This document shows, piece by piece, positions 25,513 to 33,816 of a DNA stretch of 64,000 nt (the stretch's first letter is position 1; each line of letters opens with the position of its first letter). The stretch spans positions 2,976,001 through 3,040,000 of the forward strand of contig NC_019962.1 in the NCBI RefSeq assembly GCF_000230735.2, written 5' to 3'. The position numbers were made by a program, and so were the translations under genes. The notes under the pieces are model-generated. The model did not search any database and had not been told where the DNA came from. It saw only the letters and a list, made by a program, of their open reading frames with translations. The stretch is from Natrinema pellirubrum DSM 15624 (GTDB lineage: Archaea; Halobacteriota; Halobacteria; Halobacteriales; Natrialbaceae).

Positions 25513-27038
25513 TGGCGGTCATCGACCTCCCCCAGTGGCTGGCGCTCGCACCGGCACTGATACTCGCCGCGACGGCGCTGGTGCTGTTCGTATTCGACAG
25601 CATCAACCCGCACTCGACGAACCGAACCGTCCTCTCCGGGACGACCGTTATCGGCGCGTTGGCCTCGCTGGCCGTCGCCGTCTGGTACGCCGCCGCGGGC
25701 GTCGGTGCGACGGGGATCGAGAACTACGGCGTCATCGACATCATGGACGGCCAGTTCGTCGTCGACCAGCTAGCGCTGTTCTTCATGATCGTCGTGGCGA
25801 TCGTCACCGCCTTAGTCGCGGTCGCGAGCCACGACTACCTGCAGGACCACACCTACCAGGCCGAGTACTACTCGCTGCTGGTCCTCGCGGCAACCGGAAT
25901 GTCGATGATGGCCGTCTCGAACAGCCTCGTGACGGTCTTTATCGCACTCGAGCTGACGAGCCTGCCGTCGTACGCCCTGGTCGCGATCCTGAAGGACAAC
26001 CGCGGCAGCGTCGAAGCCGGCCTGAAGTACTTCCTGATCGGCGCGCTGTCGTCGGCGATCTTCGTCTACGGCGTCAGCCTGGTCTACGGCGCGACCGGCT
26101 CCTTACAGCTCGAGGCGATCGCGGCGAACCTCGACACGGCCGGTGAAATGGGCGGTCTGCTCGGACTGGGCATCCTGATGCTGATCGGCGGCATCGCGTT
26201 CAAGACCGCGAGCGTCCCGTTCCACTTCTGGGCCCCCGAGGCCTACGAGGGCGCGCCGGCACCGATCTCGGCGTTCCTCTCCTCGGCCTCGAAGGCCGCC
26301 GGCTTCGTACTCGCGTTCCGCGTGTTCACGACCGCGTTCCCGCTCGAGGCGACGACGGCGGTGATCGGCGTCGACTGGACGTGGGCCTTCGTCATCCTGG
26401 CGATCGTCACGATGACGCTGGGCAACTTCGCGGCGGCGACCCAGGAGAACGTCAAGCGGATGCTCGCGTACTCTTCGATCGGCCACGCGGGCTACGTGTT
26501 GATCGGACTGGCAGCGCTCTCGACGTCGTCCGGCGACCTCGTCATGGGCGCGGCGATGATCCACCTGCTGGTCTATGGCTTCATGAACACGGGCGCGTTC
26601 CTGTTCGTGGGGCTGGCCGAATACTGGGGCGTCGGTCGCACCTTCGAGGACTACAACGGACTCGCGACCCAGGCACCGGTCGCCTGCGCCGCGATGGCTA
26701 TCTTCATGTTCAGCCTCGCGGGTATCCCGCCCTTCGGCGGGTTCGGGAGCAAGTACCTCCTGTTCAGCCACACGATCGAGGCAGCCACCGAGAACACGGC
26801 GCTGCTTGCCGCCGCCGCGGCGCTCGTGATCAACAGCACGCTCTCGCTGTACTACTACTCCCGGCTGGTCAAGGCGCTGTGGATCGAGGACCCGCTCCGT
26901 GAGCGGGACACGCTCGCGACACCGACCGCCCTCTACGCGGCGATCGTCGCCGCCGCCGTCGTGACCGCGGTCAGCCTCGCGGCGTTCGGCCCGATCACCG
27001 ACATCGCGACCGAGGCGGCCGCGACGGTCGTCGGCTGA
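25512..27038 (+). CDS. nuoN: NADH dehydrogenase-like complex subunit N
   Basis: 508-residue antiporter-like subunit. Visible family features are ALELTSLPSYALVAILK (conserved Glu), FKTASVPFHFWAPEAYEGAPAPISAFLSSASKAAGF and VKRMLAYSSIGHAGYVLIGL. Last gene of the nuo operon; the next gene, 46 bp downstream, has its own TATA-like element and a different function. Confidence 0.96.
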   Translation: MAVIDLPQWLALAPALILAATALVLFVFDSINPHSTNRTVLSGTTVIGALASLAVAVWYAAAGVGATGIENYGVIDIMDGQFVVDQLALFFMIVVAIVTALVAVASHDYLQDHTYQAEYYSLLVLAATGMSMMAVSNSLVTVFIALELTSLPSYALVAILKDNRGSVEAGLKYFLIGALSSAIFVYGVSLVYGATGSLQLEAIAANLDTAGEMGGLLGLGILMLIGGIAFKTASVPFHFWAPEAYEGAPAPISAFLSSASKAAGFVLAFRVFTTAFPLEATTAVIGVDWTWAFVILAIVTMTLGNFAAATQENVKRMLAYSSIGHAGYVLIGLAALSTSSGDLVMGAAMIHLLVYGFMNTGAFLFVGLAEYWGVGRTFEDYNGLATQAPVACAAMAIFMFSLAGIPPFGGFGSKYLLFSHTIEAATENTALLAAAAALVINSTLSLYYYSRLVKALWIEDPLRERDTLATPTALYAAIVAAAVVTAVSLAAFGPITDIATEAAATVVG

Positions 27039-27052
27039 GTCGCACCCGGTAG

Positions 27053-27060
27053 CTTTTACC
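27053..27060 (+). promoter_or_regulatory. candidate TATA box for the DHH phosphoesterase gene
   Basis: CTTTTACC about 28 bp upstream of the ATG at 27085, inside the short gap after nuoN; suggests a separate leaderless transcript. Confidence 0.5.
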
Positions 27061-27084
27061 CGCCGGGGTCGCAAGCCGCGACAA

Positions 27085-28581
27085 ATGGGTTTCCGGCTCG
27101 TGCTCGGCTGTGGCACCGTCTGTCGAGGCGTCATCGACTGCCTCGCCGAGCGCGACGGTCGACTGCTCGTCGTCACCGACGACGAGAGCGTCGTCGAGAC
27201 GATGCGAGAAGAGAGTATCCCGGCTCGAGACGGCGATCCGACCGATCCCGCGACCGTCGCGAGCGTCGACCCACCTGACGTGATCTTCGTCGGCAGCGAC
27301 CGCACCGACGTCAACCGGGCCGCACTCGAGGCCGCACGCGATCGGTTCCCCGGGGCCGCGATCGTGGCCTATCTGGGCGGCAACGCAACGGCCGCGGACC
27401 GTGAGCGCTTCGACGCTCTCGCGGACAGAGTCGTCGGCCCCACGAGCGCGCTGTCGGAGTGGGTCCTCGCGGAAGCGGCGAGCCCGTCGGCCGAGTCGGC
27501 GATCGAACTCCGAGATCAGCTTACCGGGATCGACGGCCGGCTCGCGGTCATGGCCCACGACAACCCCGATCCCGACGCGATCGCCAGCGCGGTCGCGCTG
27601 GCCGACATCGCCGAGTCCGTCGGCGTCCCGGCCGACGCCTGCTACTTCGGCGACATCTCCCATCAGGAGAACCGGGCGATGGTCAACTTACTCGAGCTGG
27701 ACCTGCGGAACCTCGGACCCACGGAGTCGCTCGAGGAGTATTCGGCCTTCGCGCTGGTCGACCACTCCCGGCCGGGGGTCAACGACCAGCTCCCGACGGA
27801 GCTGCACGTCGACATCGTCATCGACCATCACCCGCCGCGCGGGCCGGTGCCCGGCGAGTTCGTCGACCTCCGGCAGGGTGCGGGCGCGACCAGTACCGTC
27901 CTGACCGAGTACATAGAGCGGTTCGACCTGGGGTTCGATTCGTCGACGGCGACGGCACTGTTGTACGGGATCCGTGTCGACACGAACGACTTCACCCGCG
28001 AGGTCTCCCCCGCCGACTTCCGGGCTGCGTCGGTGCTATCGCCCCACGCGGACGCGTCGGTCCTGCGCCAGATCGAGCAGCCGTCGCTCGAGGGCGACAC
28101 CCTCGAGACGATCGCCCGCGCGATCAAGAACCGGATCCAGCGCGACTCGGTCGCGGTGGCCAGCGTCGGCCGGATCGGCGACCGGGACGCGCTGCCCCAG
28201 GCCGCCGACCAGCTGCTCGCGATGGAGGGCGTCGAGACGACGCTCGTCTTCGGCTTCAACGACCAGATGGTCTACGTGTCGGCCCGCTCGCGGGCCGCCG
28301 ACGTCGATCTCGGCGAGACGCTCCGGGACGCGTTCGACCGGATCGGCAGCGCCGGGGGCCACGCCGACATGGCCGGCGCACAGCTCGAGATCGGCATTCT
28401 GGGCAGTGCCGACGACGAGGCGGAAATCGAGTCGATCGTCAGCGTCGTCGAGGAAGTGATCACCAACCGCTTCTTCGAGGCGATCGAGACGCGACCGGGG
28501 GTCCCGGTCGGGGCCTACACCCAGACCAGCGAGTGGCTGTTCACTCAACGCGGCGAGCCGGACGGCGGCGAATCGGCGTGA
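27085..28581 (+). CDS. RCK (TrkA-N)-DHH family phosphoesterase
   Basis: 498 residues in three parts. Residues 1-135 are a Rossmann-like TrkA-N/RCK domain (FRLVLGCGTVCRGV nucleotide loop). Residues about 150-320 are the DHH phosphoesterase core, with MAHDNPDPDAIASA, DISHQENR, a VDHSRPG motif and the signature IDHHPPRG. The C-terminal DHHA1 domain ends with GSAGGHADMAGAQLEIG. DHH-DHHA1 proteins hydrolyse short oligonucleotides, pAp or cyclic dinucleotides such as c-di-AMP; which one is unknown here. RCK domains bind nucleotides or c-di-AMP, so the fusion hints at a nucleotide-sensing enzyme. A CBS-ParB gene follows 77 bp downstream on the same strand. Confidence 0.88.
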   Translation: MGFRLVLGCGTVCRGVIDCLAERDGRLLVVTDDESVVETMREESIPARDGDPTDPATVASVDPPDVIFVGSDRTDVNRAALEAARDRFPGAAIVAYLGGNATAADRERFDALADRVVGPTSALSEWVLAEAASPSAESAIELRDQLTGIDGRLAVMAHDNPDPDAIASAVALADIAESVGVPADACYFGDISHQENRAMVNLLELDLRNLGPTESLEEYSAFALVDHSRPGVNDQLPTELHVDIVIDHHPPRGPVPGEFVDLRQGAGATSTVLTEYIERFDLGFDSSTATALLYGIRVDTNDFTREVSPADFRAASVLSPHADASVLRQIEQPSLEGDTLETIARAIKNRIQRDSVAVASVGRIGDRDALPQAADQLLAMEGVETTLVFGFNDQMVYVSARSRAADVDLGETLRDAFDRIGSAGGHADMAGAQLEIGILGSADDEAEIESIVSVVEEVITNRFFEAIETRPGVPVGAYTQTSEWLFTQRGEPDGGESA

Positions 28582-28626
28582 GCGCGTGACGGGTGCGGGG
28601 CGGCCGCGGTGGGGCATCAGTGACAG

Positions 28627-28635
28627 TACTTTTGC
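28627..28635 (+). promoter_or_regulatory. candidate TATA box for the CBS-ParB gene
   Basis: TACTTTTGC about 28 bp upstream of the ATG at 28659; supports that start and independent transcription. Confidence 0.35.
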
Positions 28636-28658
28636 GCGCGGCCGCCGTCGGTCCGCGT

Positions 28659-29486
28659 ATGGAGGTCGTGTCGGAGCGAACGAAGCCCAAGGTCAAAGAC
28701 TACATGACGCGCGACGTCGCGACGGTATCGCCGGACGAAACCGTCGGCGAGGTCTCGGCCCGGATCGCGGAGAGCGACGAACACAGCGGCTTTCCGGTCT
28801 GTGAGCGCCGCCGCGTCGAGGGCTTCATCAGCGCCCGCGACCTGCTGCTGGCCGACGACGACGATCCGATCTTTACCGTGATGGCGACCGATCTGCTGGT
28901 CGCCCATCCCGACATGAAGGTGACCGACGCCGCGCGGGTCATCCTCCGGTCGGGTATTCAGAAACTCCCCGTCGTCGACGACGCGGGCAACCTCGTGGGG
29001 ATCATCTCCAACGCCGACGTCATCCGCAGCCAGATCGAGCGAGCCACCCCCGAGAAAGTCGGCAAACTCAAACGGACCTTGGAGCAGATCCACGAGATCG
29101 AACTCACGGAGGAACGCCGGACCGTCGCCCTCGCCGATCTCACGCCCACCCAGGGCCGGGTCTACGCCGACGAACTCGAGGGTCGCCGGTACGAACTCGA
29201 GCGGGGACTGGCCGAGCCGCTGGTGGTCATCGACAACGGCGGCACGCTCTTGCTGGCCGATGGCCACCACCGCGTGCTGGCGGCCGACCGGCTGGACATC
29301 GACGAGATGGACGCCTACGTCATCGTCATCGATCACGAGATCGACCTGGGAATGGCCCGCACGGCGGAAAAGGAAGACTTGGAACGGATCGACGACATCG
29401 ACGTCGTCGACTACGCGCGTCACCCGCTCGTCCAGACGACGAAGCGACTCCAGTCCGACGGCAGCGGAACAGACGACGGGCAATAG
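28659..29486 (+). CDS. CBS-pair protein with ParB/SerK-like domain
   Basis: 275 residues from ATG 28659. Residues about 10-125 are two CBS motifs (KDYMTRDVATVSPDETVGEV, then ATDLLVAHPDMKVTDAARVI...GNLVGIISNADVIR), a module that binds adenine nucleotides. Residues about 150-235 form a ParB-like domain with LADLTPTQGRVYADELEGR and LLLADGHHRVLAADRL. The DGHHR motif is the one used in ParB-fold ADP-dependent serine kinase SerK and in ParB CTPases. No DNA-binding helix-turn-helix is apparent after it, so a classical partition role is unlikely. The upstream RCK-DHH gene may be a functional partner. Activity is not established by sequence. Confidence 0.85.
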   Translation: MEVVSERTKPKVKDYMTRDVATVSPDETVGEVSARIAESDEHSGFPVCERRRVEGFISARDLLLADDDDPIFTVMATDLLVAHPDMKVTDAARVILRSGIQKLPVVDDAGNLVGIISNADVIRSQIERATPEKVGKLKRTLEQIHEIELTEERRTVALADLTPTQGRVYADELEGRRYELERGLAEPLVVIDNGGTLLLADGHHRVLAADRLDIDEMDAYVIVIDHEIDLGMARTAEKEDLERIDDIDVVDYARHPLVQTTKRLQSDGSGTDDGQ

Positions 29487-29491
29487 CGGAC

Positions 29492-30988
29492 CTATTCCTC
29501 GAGTTCGGCCCGTAGCAGCTGGTTCACGTCGCCGGGATCCGCGCTGCCCCCGGTCTTTTGCATCACCTGTCCGACCAGGAAATTGATCGCGCCGTCGTCA
29601 CCGCTCTCGTAGTCGTCGACGGCGTCGGGGTTCTCGTCGATGGCCTCGACGACCGCTTGCTGGACTTCGTCCTCGCCGGTCTTGCCAAGTCCCTCCTCGG
29701 CGACGACCTCGTCGGGGGTTCGGCCGTCGTCGAGCATCGACCGCAGGACGGTCTCGCGGGCGTTTTTCGCCGTGATCTCGTCCTCGGCGACGAGTTCGAC
29801 GAGCCGCGTGATCTCCTCGAGGCGGCCCTCGATCTCCGTAATCTCGATGTCGCGGTAGTTGAGTTCACCCAGCAGGTTGTCCGCGACCCACGTCGCCGCC
29901 AGATCGGGATCGAACTCGCCGGCGACGTCCTCGTAGAAGTCCGCGACCTGTTTCGTGGAGGTGAGTTTGGAAGCGGCCTCCTCGCTCAGGCCGTACTCCG
30001 CCTGGAACCGTTCCCGGCGGGCCGAGGGAAGTTCCGGGATCGCGATTTCGTCCTTCCAGTCCGAGACGCGCAGCGGCGGGAGGTCGGCCTCCTCGAAGTA
30101 GCGGTAGTCCTTCTCCTCTTCCTTCGAGCGCATCGAGACCGTAATGCCGCGGGACTCGTCCCAGTGACGGGTTTCCTGTTCGACCGCGCGGCCCCGTTGG
30201 ATGGCGTTTTTCTGGCGGGTCTCCTCGTAGGCCAGGGCCTTCTCGGCACCCTTGTGGCTCGAGATGTTCTTGACCTCGGTGCGGTTGGCCGACTCGAGTG
30301 CGTCGATCCCGATCTCGTCGGTGTCGTCGCCCTCGATGTCTTCCTCGGGAATGATCGAGAGGTTGGCGTCGATCCGCAGGCTGCCGTCGCGTTCGGCGTC
30401 GAAGACGCCCAGGTACTCCAGGACTTCCTCGAGTTCCGCGAGGAAGGCCCGGACCTCGCCGGGGCTGCGGAAGTCCGGCGCGGTGACGATCTCCATCAGC
30501 GGCGTCCCGGCGCGGTTGTAGTCGACGAGGGTGTACTCCGCCGAATCGATGCCGCCACCGCCGCCGACGTGCTGGAGGCTGCCCGGGTCCTCTTCCAAGT
30601 GGGCCCGTTCGATCGCGACGGTCCGGCGCTGGCCCTCGACGGCGATCTCGAGGTCGCCGTCCTGACAGATCGGCTCGTCGTATTGGGTGATCTGGAAGTT
30701 CTTGGGGAGGTCGGGGTAGTAGTAGTTCTTGCGGTGGAACCGGGTCTCCTCGGGGATGTCGGCGTCGATCGCCTTGCCGATCTTGACCGCGGCTTCGACG
30801 GCTCCCTCGTTCAGCACCGGCAGCGCCCCCGGCAGGCCGAGACAGACCGGGCAGACGTTCTCGTTGGGCTCGTCGGTCGGCTCGGTCGAACAGCCACAGA
30901 AGATCTTCGTGTCGGTCTCCAGCTGGACGTGGACCTCGAGGCCGATGACGGTCACGAGGTCGCCCTGCTGGACGGTCTGGGCAGTCAT
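29492..30988 (-). CDS. gatB: Asp-tRNA(Asn)/Glu-tRNA(Gln) amidotransferase subunit B
   Basis: 498-residue GatB, the kinase/transamidation subunit of GatCAB, which in archaea mainly converts Asp-tRNA(Asn) to Asn-tRNA(Asn). Visible: GLEVHVQL at the N-terminus, a zinc site CGCSTEP...CPVCLGLPG, the KNYYYPDLPKNFQITQYDEPI active-site segment, HLEEDPGSLQH, and a C-terminal YqeY/tail domain ending KTGGSADPGDVNQLL. gatA and gatC are not adjacent. A TATA-like element lies about 29 bp upstream of the ATG. Only 5 bp separate its stop from the convergent CBS-ParB stop. Confidence 0.96.
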   Translation of the reverse strand: MTAQTVQQGDLVTVIGLEVHVQLETDTKIFCGCSTEPTDEPNENVCPVCLGLPGALPVLNEGAVEAAVKIGKAIDADIPEETRFHRKNYYYPDLPKNFQITQYDEPICQDGDLEIAVEGQRRTVAIERAHLEEDPGSLQHVGGGGGIDSAEYTLVDYNRAGTPLMEIVTAPDFRSPGEVRAFLAELEEVLEYLGVFDAERDGSLRIDANLSIIPEEDIEGDDTDEIGIDALESANRTEVKNISSHKGAEKALAYEETRQKNAIQRGRAVEQETRHWDESRGITVSMRSKEEEKDYRYFEEADLPPLRVSDWKDEIAIPELPSARRERFQAEYGLSEEAASKLTSTKQVADFYEDVAGEFDPDLAATWVADNLLGELNYRDIEITEIEGRLEEITRLVELVAEDEITAKNARETVLRSMLDDGRTPDEVVAEEGLGKTGEDEVQQAVVEAIDENPDAVDDYESGDDGAINFLVGQVMQKTGGSADPGDVNQLLRAELEE

Positions 30989-31013
30989 TGAAGACCGATT
31001 CGGCCCCGCAGGG

Positions 31014-31020
31014 GTAAAAC
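31014..31020 (-). promoter_or_regulatory. candidate TATA box for gatB
   Basis: Minus-strand GTTTTAC about 29 bp upstream of the gatB ATG (30988); leaderless spacing. It lies only 35 bp from the divergent vapBC operator. Confidence 0.45.
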
Positions 31021-31054
31021 GTAACGGGACGCACTCGTTTCGTCGCCGCTCAAG

Positions 31055-31076
31055 TAGTGTGCCACCACACTATATT
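31055..31076 (+). promoter_or_regulatory. vapBC promoter with inverted repeat overlapping the TATA box
   Basis: TAGTGTG-CCAC-CACACTA (31055-31072) is a 7-bp perfect inverted repeat with a 4-bp spacer, and its right arm runs into TATATT (31071-31076). The TATA sequence is about 29 bp before the vapB ATG. Antitoxins of the AbrB fold usually repress their own operon by binding such a dyad, and binding here would occlude TBP. Sequence is direct; the role is inferred. Confidence 0.6.
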
Positions 31077-31102
31077 TGTGCCTTCAGCGACTAACCTCGA
31101 GT

Positions 31103-31348
31103 ATGAGTACCGATAGGGTCGACGCCGAGAGCAAGGTCTCCGGGAATCAGGCCAATATTCCCGCGCGAATCCGTCGGCAACTCGATATCGATGACGGTGA
31201 TCGACTTCGGTGGTACGTCGGAGATGACGGAACGGTCCGAGTGGAGGTCGTTCACCGCCGCGGTGGCTCGTTCGCTGATTTCACCGGATACGACGGTGAC
31301 GAGGAGACCGACGCAACGACGGATCACGACGCCTGGGGAGTCGAATAG
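31103..31348 (+). CDS. vapB: VapB-type antitoxin, AbrB/SpoVT (swapped-hairpin) family
   Basis: 81 residues. The N-terminal 45 residues form the AbrB/MazE swapped-hairpin DNA-binding element (SKVSGNQANIPARIRRQLDI followed by DDGDRLRWYVGDDGTVRVEV). The acidic C-terminal about 35 residues would wrap the toxin. The stop codon directly abuts the ATG of the PIN-domain gene. Start 31103 is chosen because a TATA element and dyad precede it at leaderless distance; a frame extends 9 codons upstream. Together with the next gene it is a type II toxin-antitoxin module inserted between gatB and acs. Confidence 0.88.
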   Translation: MSTDRVDAESKVSGNQANIPARIRRQLDIDDGDRLRWYVGDDGTVRVEVVHRRGGSFADFTGYDGDEETDATTDHDAWGVE

Positions 31349-31783
31349 ATGCCGCGTGCGGTCGTCGATACGTCGGTGCTGTTTGCCGCGAGTTACCGCC
31401 GAGACGGGGCACACGAAGCCGCACTTCCGATTCTTCGCGGGATCGACGATCAGTCCCTGCCCGAGGCGGTCGTCCTCGATTACGTTCTCGCGGAGACGCT
31501 CAATGGACTGACGACACACGCGGGTCACGAGCCGGCCGTCGATTTTCTTGACCGTATAGAAGAAAACGCCAGATTTCACCTCGTTTCGATATCAGCTGAT
31601 ACGTTGGCGACAGCGAAATCGCTGTTTCGCCGGCATAGCGGCCTTTCGTTCGTCGACGTTTGTATTGTCGCGTATATGCAAGCCAACGATGTCGAATGCC
31701 TGTACGCGTTCGACGACGATTTCGATCGCATCGACGAGATCACTCGACTCGAGACGGCCACGAATCCGTACGATCCGCGCTGA
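31349..31783 (+). CDS. vapC: VapC-type PIN-domain toxin
   Basis: 144-residue PIN-domain protein, a Mg-dependent endoribonuclease typically cutting tRNA or rRNA. Acidic active-site residues appear intact: Asp in VVDTSVLFAAS (D7), Glu in VLAETLNGL (about residue 50), Asp in LSFVDVCIVAYM (about 99) and Asp in YAFDDDFDRID (about 120). It begins on the base after the vapB stop, and its own stop (31781-31783) is immediately followed by the convergent acs stop (31784) with no spacer. The complete catalytic set suggests a working toxin kept silent by VapB. RNA target unknown. Confidence 0.9.
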   Translation: MPRAVVDTSVLFAASYRRDGAHEAALPILRGIDDQSLPEAVVLDYVLAETLNGLTTHAGHEPAVDFLDRIEENARFHLVSISADTLATAKSLFRRHSGLSFVDVCIVAYMQANDVECLYAFDDDFDRIDEITRLETATNPYDPR

Positions 31784-33814
31784 CTACCGCGCGTCCTCGA
31801 GTTCCTCGAGCGCCGCCGGGTTCTCGATACTGCTCATGTCGCCCAGATCCTCGCCGGTGTAGGTGGCCTGAATCGCCCGGCGGATGATCTTGCCTGACTG
31901 GGTTTTGGGGAACTCGTCGACGAACAGCACCTCGCGCGGGCGGAACGGCTTCCCGAGTTCCTCACCGACCTGCGCGCGCAGTTCCTCGCGGAGGTCGTCG
32001 GTCTCCTCGTAGCCGTCCTCGAGGACGACGTAGGTGACGACGGCGGTGCCGGTGGTGTCGTCGGGCGCGCCGATAGCTGCGGCCTGGTTGACTGCCGTAT
32101 GGTCGATGAGCGCGCCCTCGACCTCCGCGGGCCCGACCTTCCGGCCGGCCACGTTGAGGGTGTCGTCGGCCCGGCCGTGGAGGAACCAGAAGCCGTCCGC
32201 GTCCTTCTGGGCCCAGTCGCCGTGGTCCCACATGTCCTCGAAGGTCGACCAGTACTCCTCGAGGTAGCGCTCGTCGCCCGACCACAGCGATTTGGTCATC
32301 GAGGGACAGGAGTCACGCGCGACGAGGTAGCCGCGTTCGTTGTCCTCTTTGACGGAGTTGCCCTCGCGGTCGACGACATCGATGTCCATCCCGAGGCCGG
32401 GCCCGCCGAGCGTACAGGGCTTGAGCGGCTCGGTCGGCATCGGCATCAGGAAACAGCCACAGATCTCGGTGCCGCCGGAGATGTTGATGATCGGGGCCTC
32501 GCCGCCGCCCACGTTCTCGTGGAACCAGTGCCAGGACTCGGGGTCCCAGGGCTCGCCCGTCGAGCCGAGGATCCGCAACGAGGAGAGGTCGTGGCCTTCG
32601 AGCCACTCGTCCCCGTGCTTTCGCAGCGCCCGAATGGCGGTCGGCGAGATGCCGAACTGGGTGAGCTTGTGGCGGTCGATCATCTCCCAGAACCGGTCGG
32701 GCTCGGGGTAGTCCGGCGCGCCCTCGTACATGAAGACGGTGCCGCCGAAGGTGTGGGTCCCGATCAGGCTCCAGGGGCCCATCATCCAGCCGATGTCGGA
32801 GACCCAGAAGAACCGGTCCGCGGGCTTGAGATCCATCCCGAAGTGGACCTCCTTGGGACACTGGACCTGGACGCCCGCGTGGGTGTGAACGATGCCCTTC
32901 GGTTTGCCCGTCGTGCCCGAGGAATACAGCAGCATCGACTCCTGACTCGAGGGCAGTGATTTCGTCTCGTAGTCGTCGGCCTGCGTTTCGACGGCGTCGG
33001 CCCACCACTCGTCGCGGTCGTCGTCCCAGGGGATCTCGTGCGAGGCGCGAAGCGCCTCGCCACTCGAGCCCAGTCGATCGAAGACGATGGTAGACTCGAC
33101 GTGGCCGGCCTCCTCGATCGCCTCGTCGGCGGCGGACTTGAGGAAGACCGGATCGCCGCGCCGGTAGAAGCCGTCGCCGGTAAAGAGGACCGAACACTCC
33201 GAGTCCGCGATCCGGGTCGCGGCCGCGTCGACGCCGAAGCCCGAGAAGATCGGCACCGCGATCGCGCCGACCTTGAAACAGCCATAGAGGATCGAGACGA
33301 CCTCCGGCACCATCGGCATGTAGAGCCCGACCGTGTCGCCGGTGCCGATGCCGCGCTCCTCGAGCGCGTTCGCGACCTGGTTCGCCCCCCGGTGGAGTTC
33401 GTGGTACGTGACTTCGCGGACCTCGCCGTGTTCGCCTTCCCAGATCGTGGCGACTTTGTTTCGGCGCTCCTCGTCAAGGGCGGCGTGGCGGTCCACGACG
33501 TTGTGGGCGATGTTCAGTTCGCCGCCGGGGTACCAGTCGGAGAACTGCGGACCCTCGCTGTCGTCCCGGATCTCGTCGTAGGCCTCGTAGAACTCGATCC
33601 CGAGGTAGTCGACCAGTTCGTCCCAGAACCAGTCGACGCCGCTGTCGGGTTCGCCCTCGAGATCGGTCGTCGTCCGCTCGATGAGTTCCTCGTAGTCGTC
33701 GATCCCATAGGTCTCCATGAACTCGGCGACATTCGTCGACTCGACGAACTCCTGGCTCGGTTCGTGGGCGATCTCGTCGATGTCCTCGAGGCTTGGGCTC
33801 GTGTTCCCGGACAT
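31784..33814 (-). CDS. acs: acetyl-CoA synthetase-type AMP-forming acyl-CoA ligase
   Basis: 676-residue member of the ANL superfamily forming an acyl-adenylate and then acyl-CoA. Visible: the P-loop-like LLYSSGTTGKPKGIVHTHAG, the A5 region GSTGEPWDPESWHWF, the hinge WFLHGRADDTLNVAGRKVGPAEVE and the catalytic lysine in FPKTQSGKIIRRAI. Close to acetate/propionate CoA ligases, but the exact acid is uncertain. I start at ATG 33814, 2 bp after the SDR stop; a GTG at 33820 is possible. Forms an operon with the upstream SDR gene. Confidence 0.9.
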   Translation of the reverse strand: MSGNTSPSLEDIDEIAHEPSQEFVESTNVAEFMETYGIDDYEELIERTTTDLEGEPDSGVDWFWDELVDYLGIEFYEAYDEIRDDSEGPQFSDWYPGGELNIAHNVVDRHAALDEERRNKVATIWEGEHGEVREVTYHELHRGANQVANALEERGIGTGDTVGLYMPMVPEVVSILYGCFKVGAIAVPIFSGFGVDAAATRIADSECSVLFTGDGFYRRGDPVFLKSAADEAIEEAGHVESTIVFDRLGSSGEALRASHEIPWDDDRDEWWADAVETQADDYETKSLPSSQESMLLYSSGTTGKPKGIVHTHAGVQVQCPKEVHFGMDLKPADRFFWVSDIGWMMGPWSLIGTHTFGGTVFMYEGAPDYPEPDRFWEMIDRHKLTQFGISPTAIRALRKHGDEWLEGHDLSSLRILGSTGEPWDPESWHWFHENVGGGEAPIINISGGTEICGCFLMPMPTEPLKPCTLGGPGLGMDIDVVDREGNSVKEDNERGYLVARDSCPSMTKSLWSGDERYLEEYWSTFEDMWDHGDWAQKDADGFWFLHGRADDTLNVAGRKVGPAEVEGALIDHTAVNQAAAIGAPDDTTGTAVVTYVVLEDGYEETDDLREELRAQVGEELGKPFRPREVLFVDEFPKTQSGKIIRRAIQATYTGEDLGDMSSIENPAALEELEDAR

Positions 33815-33816
33815 TG

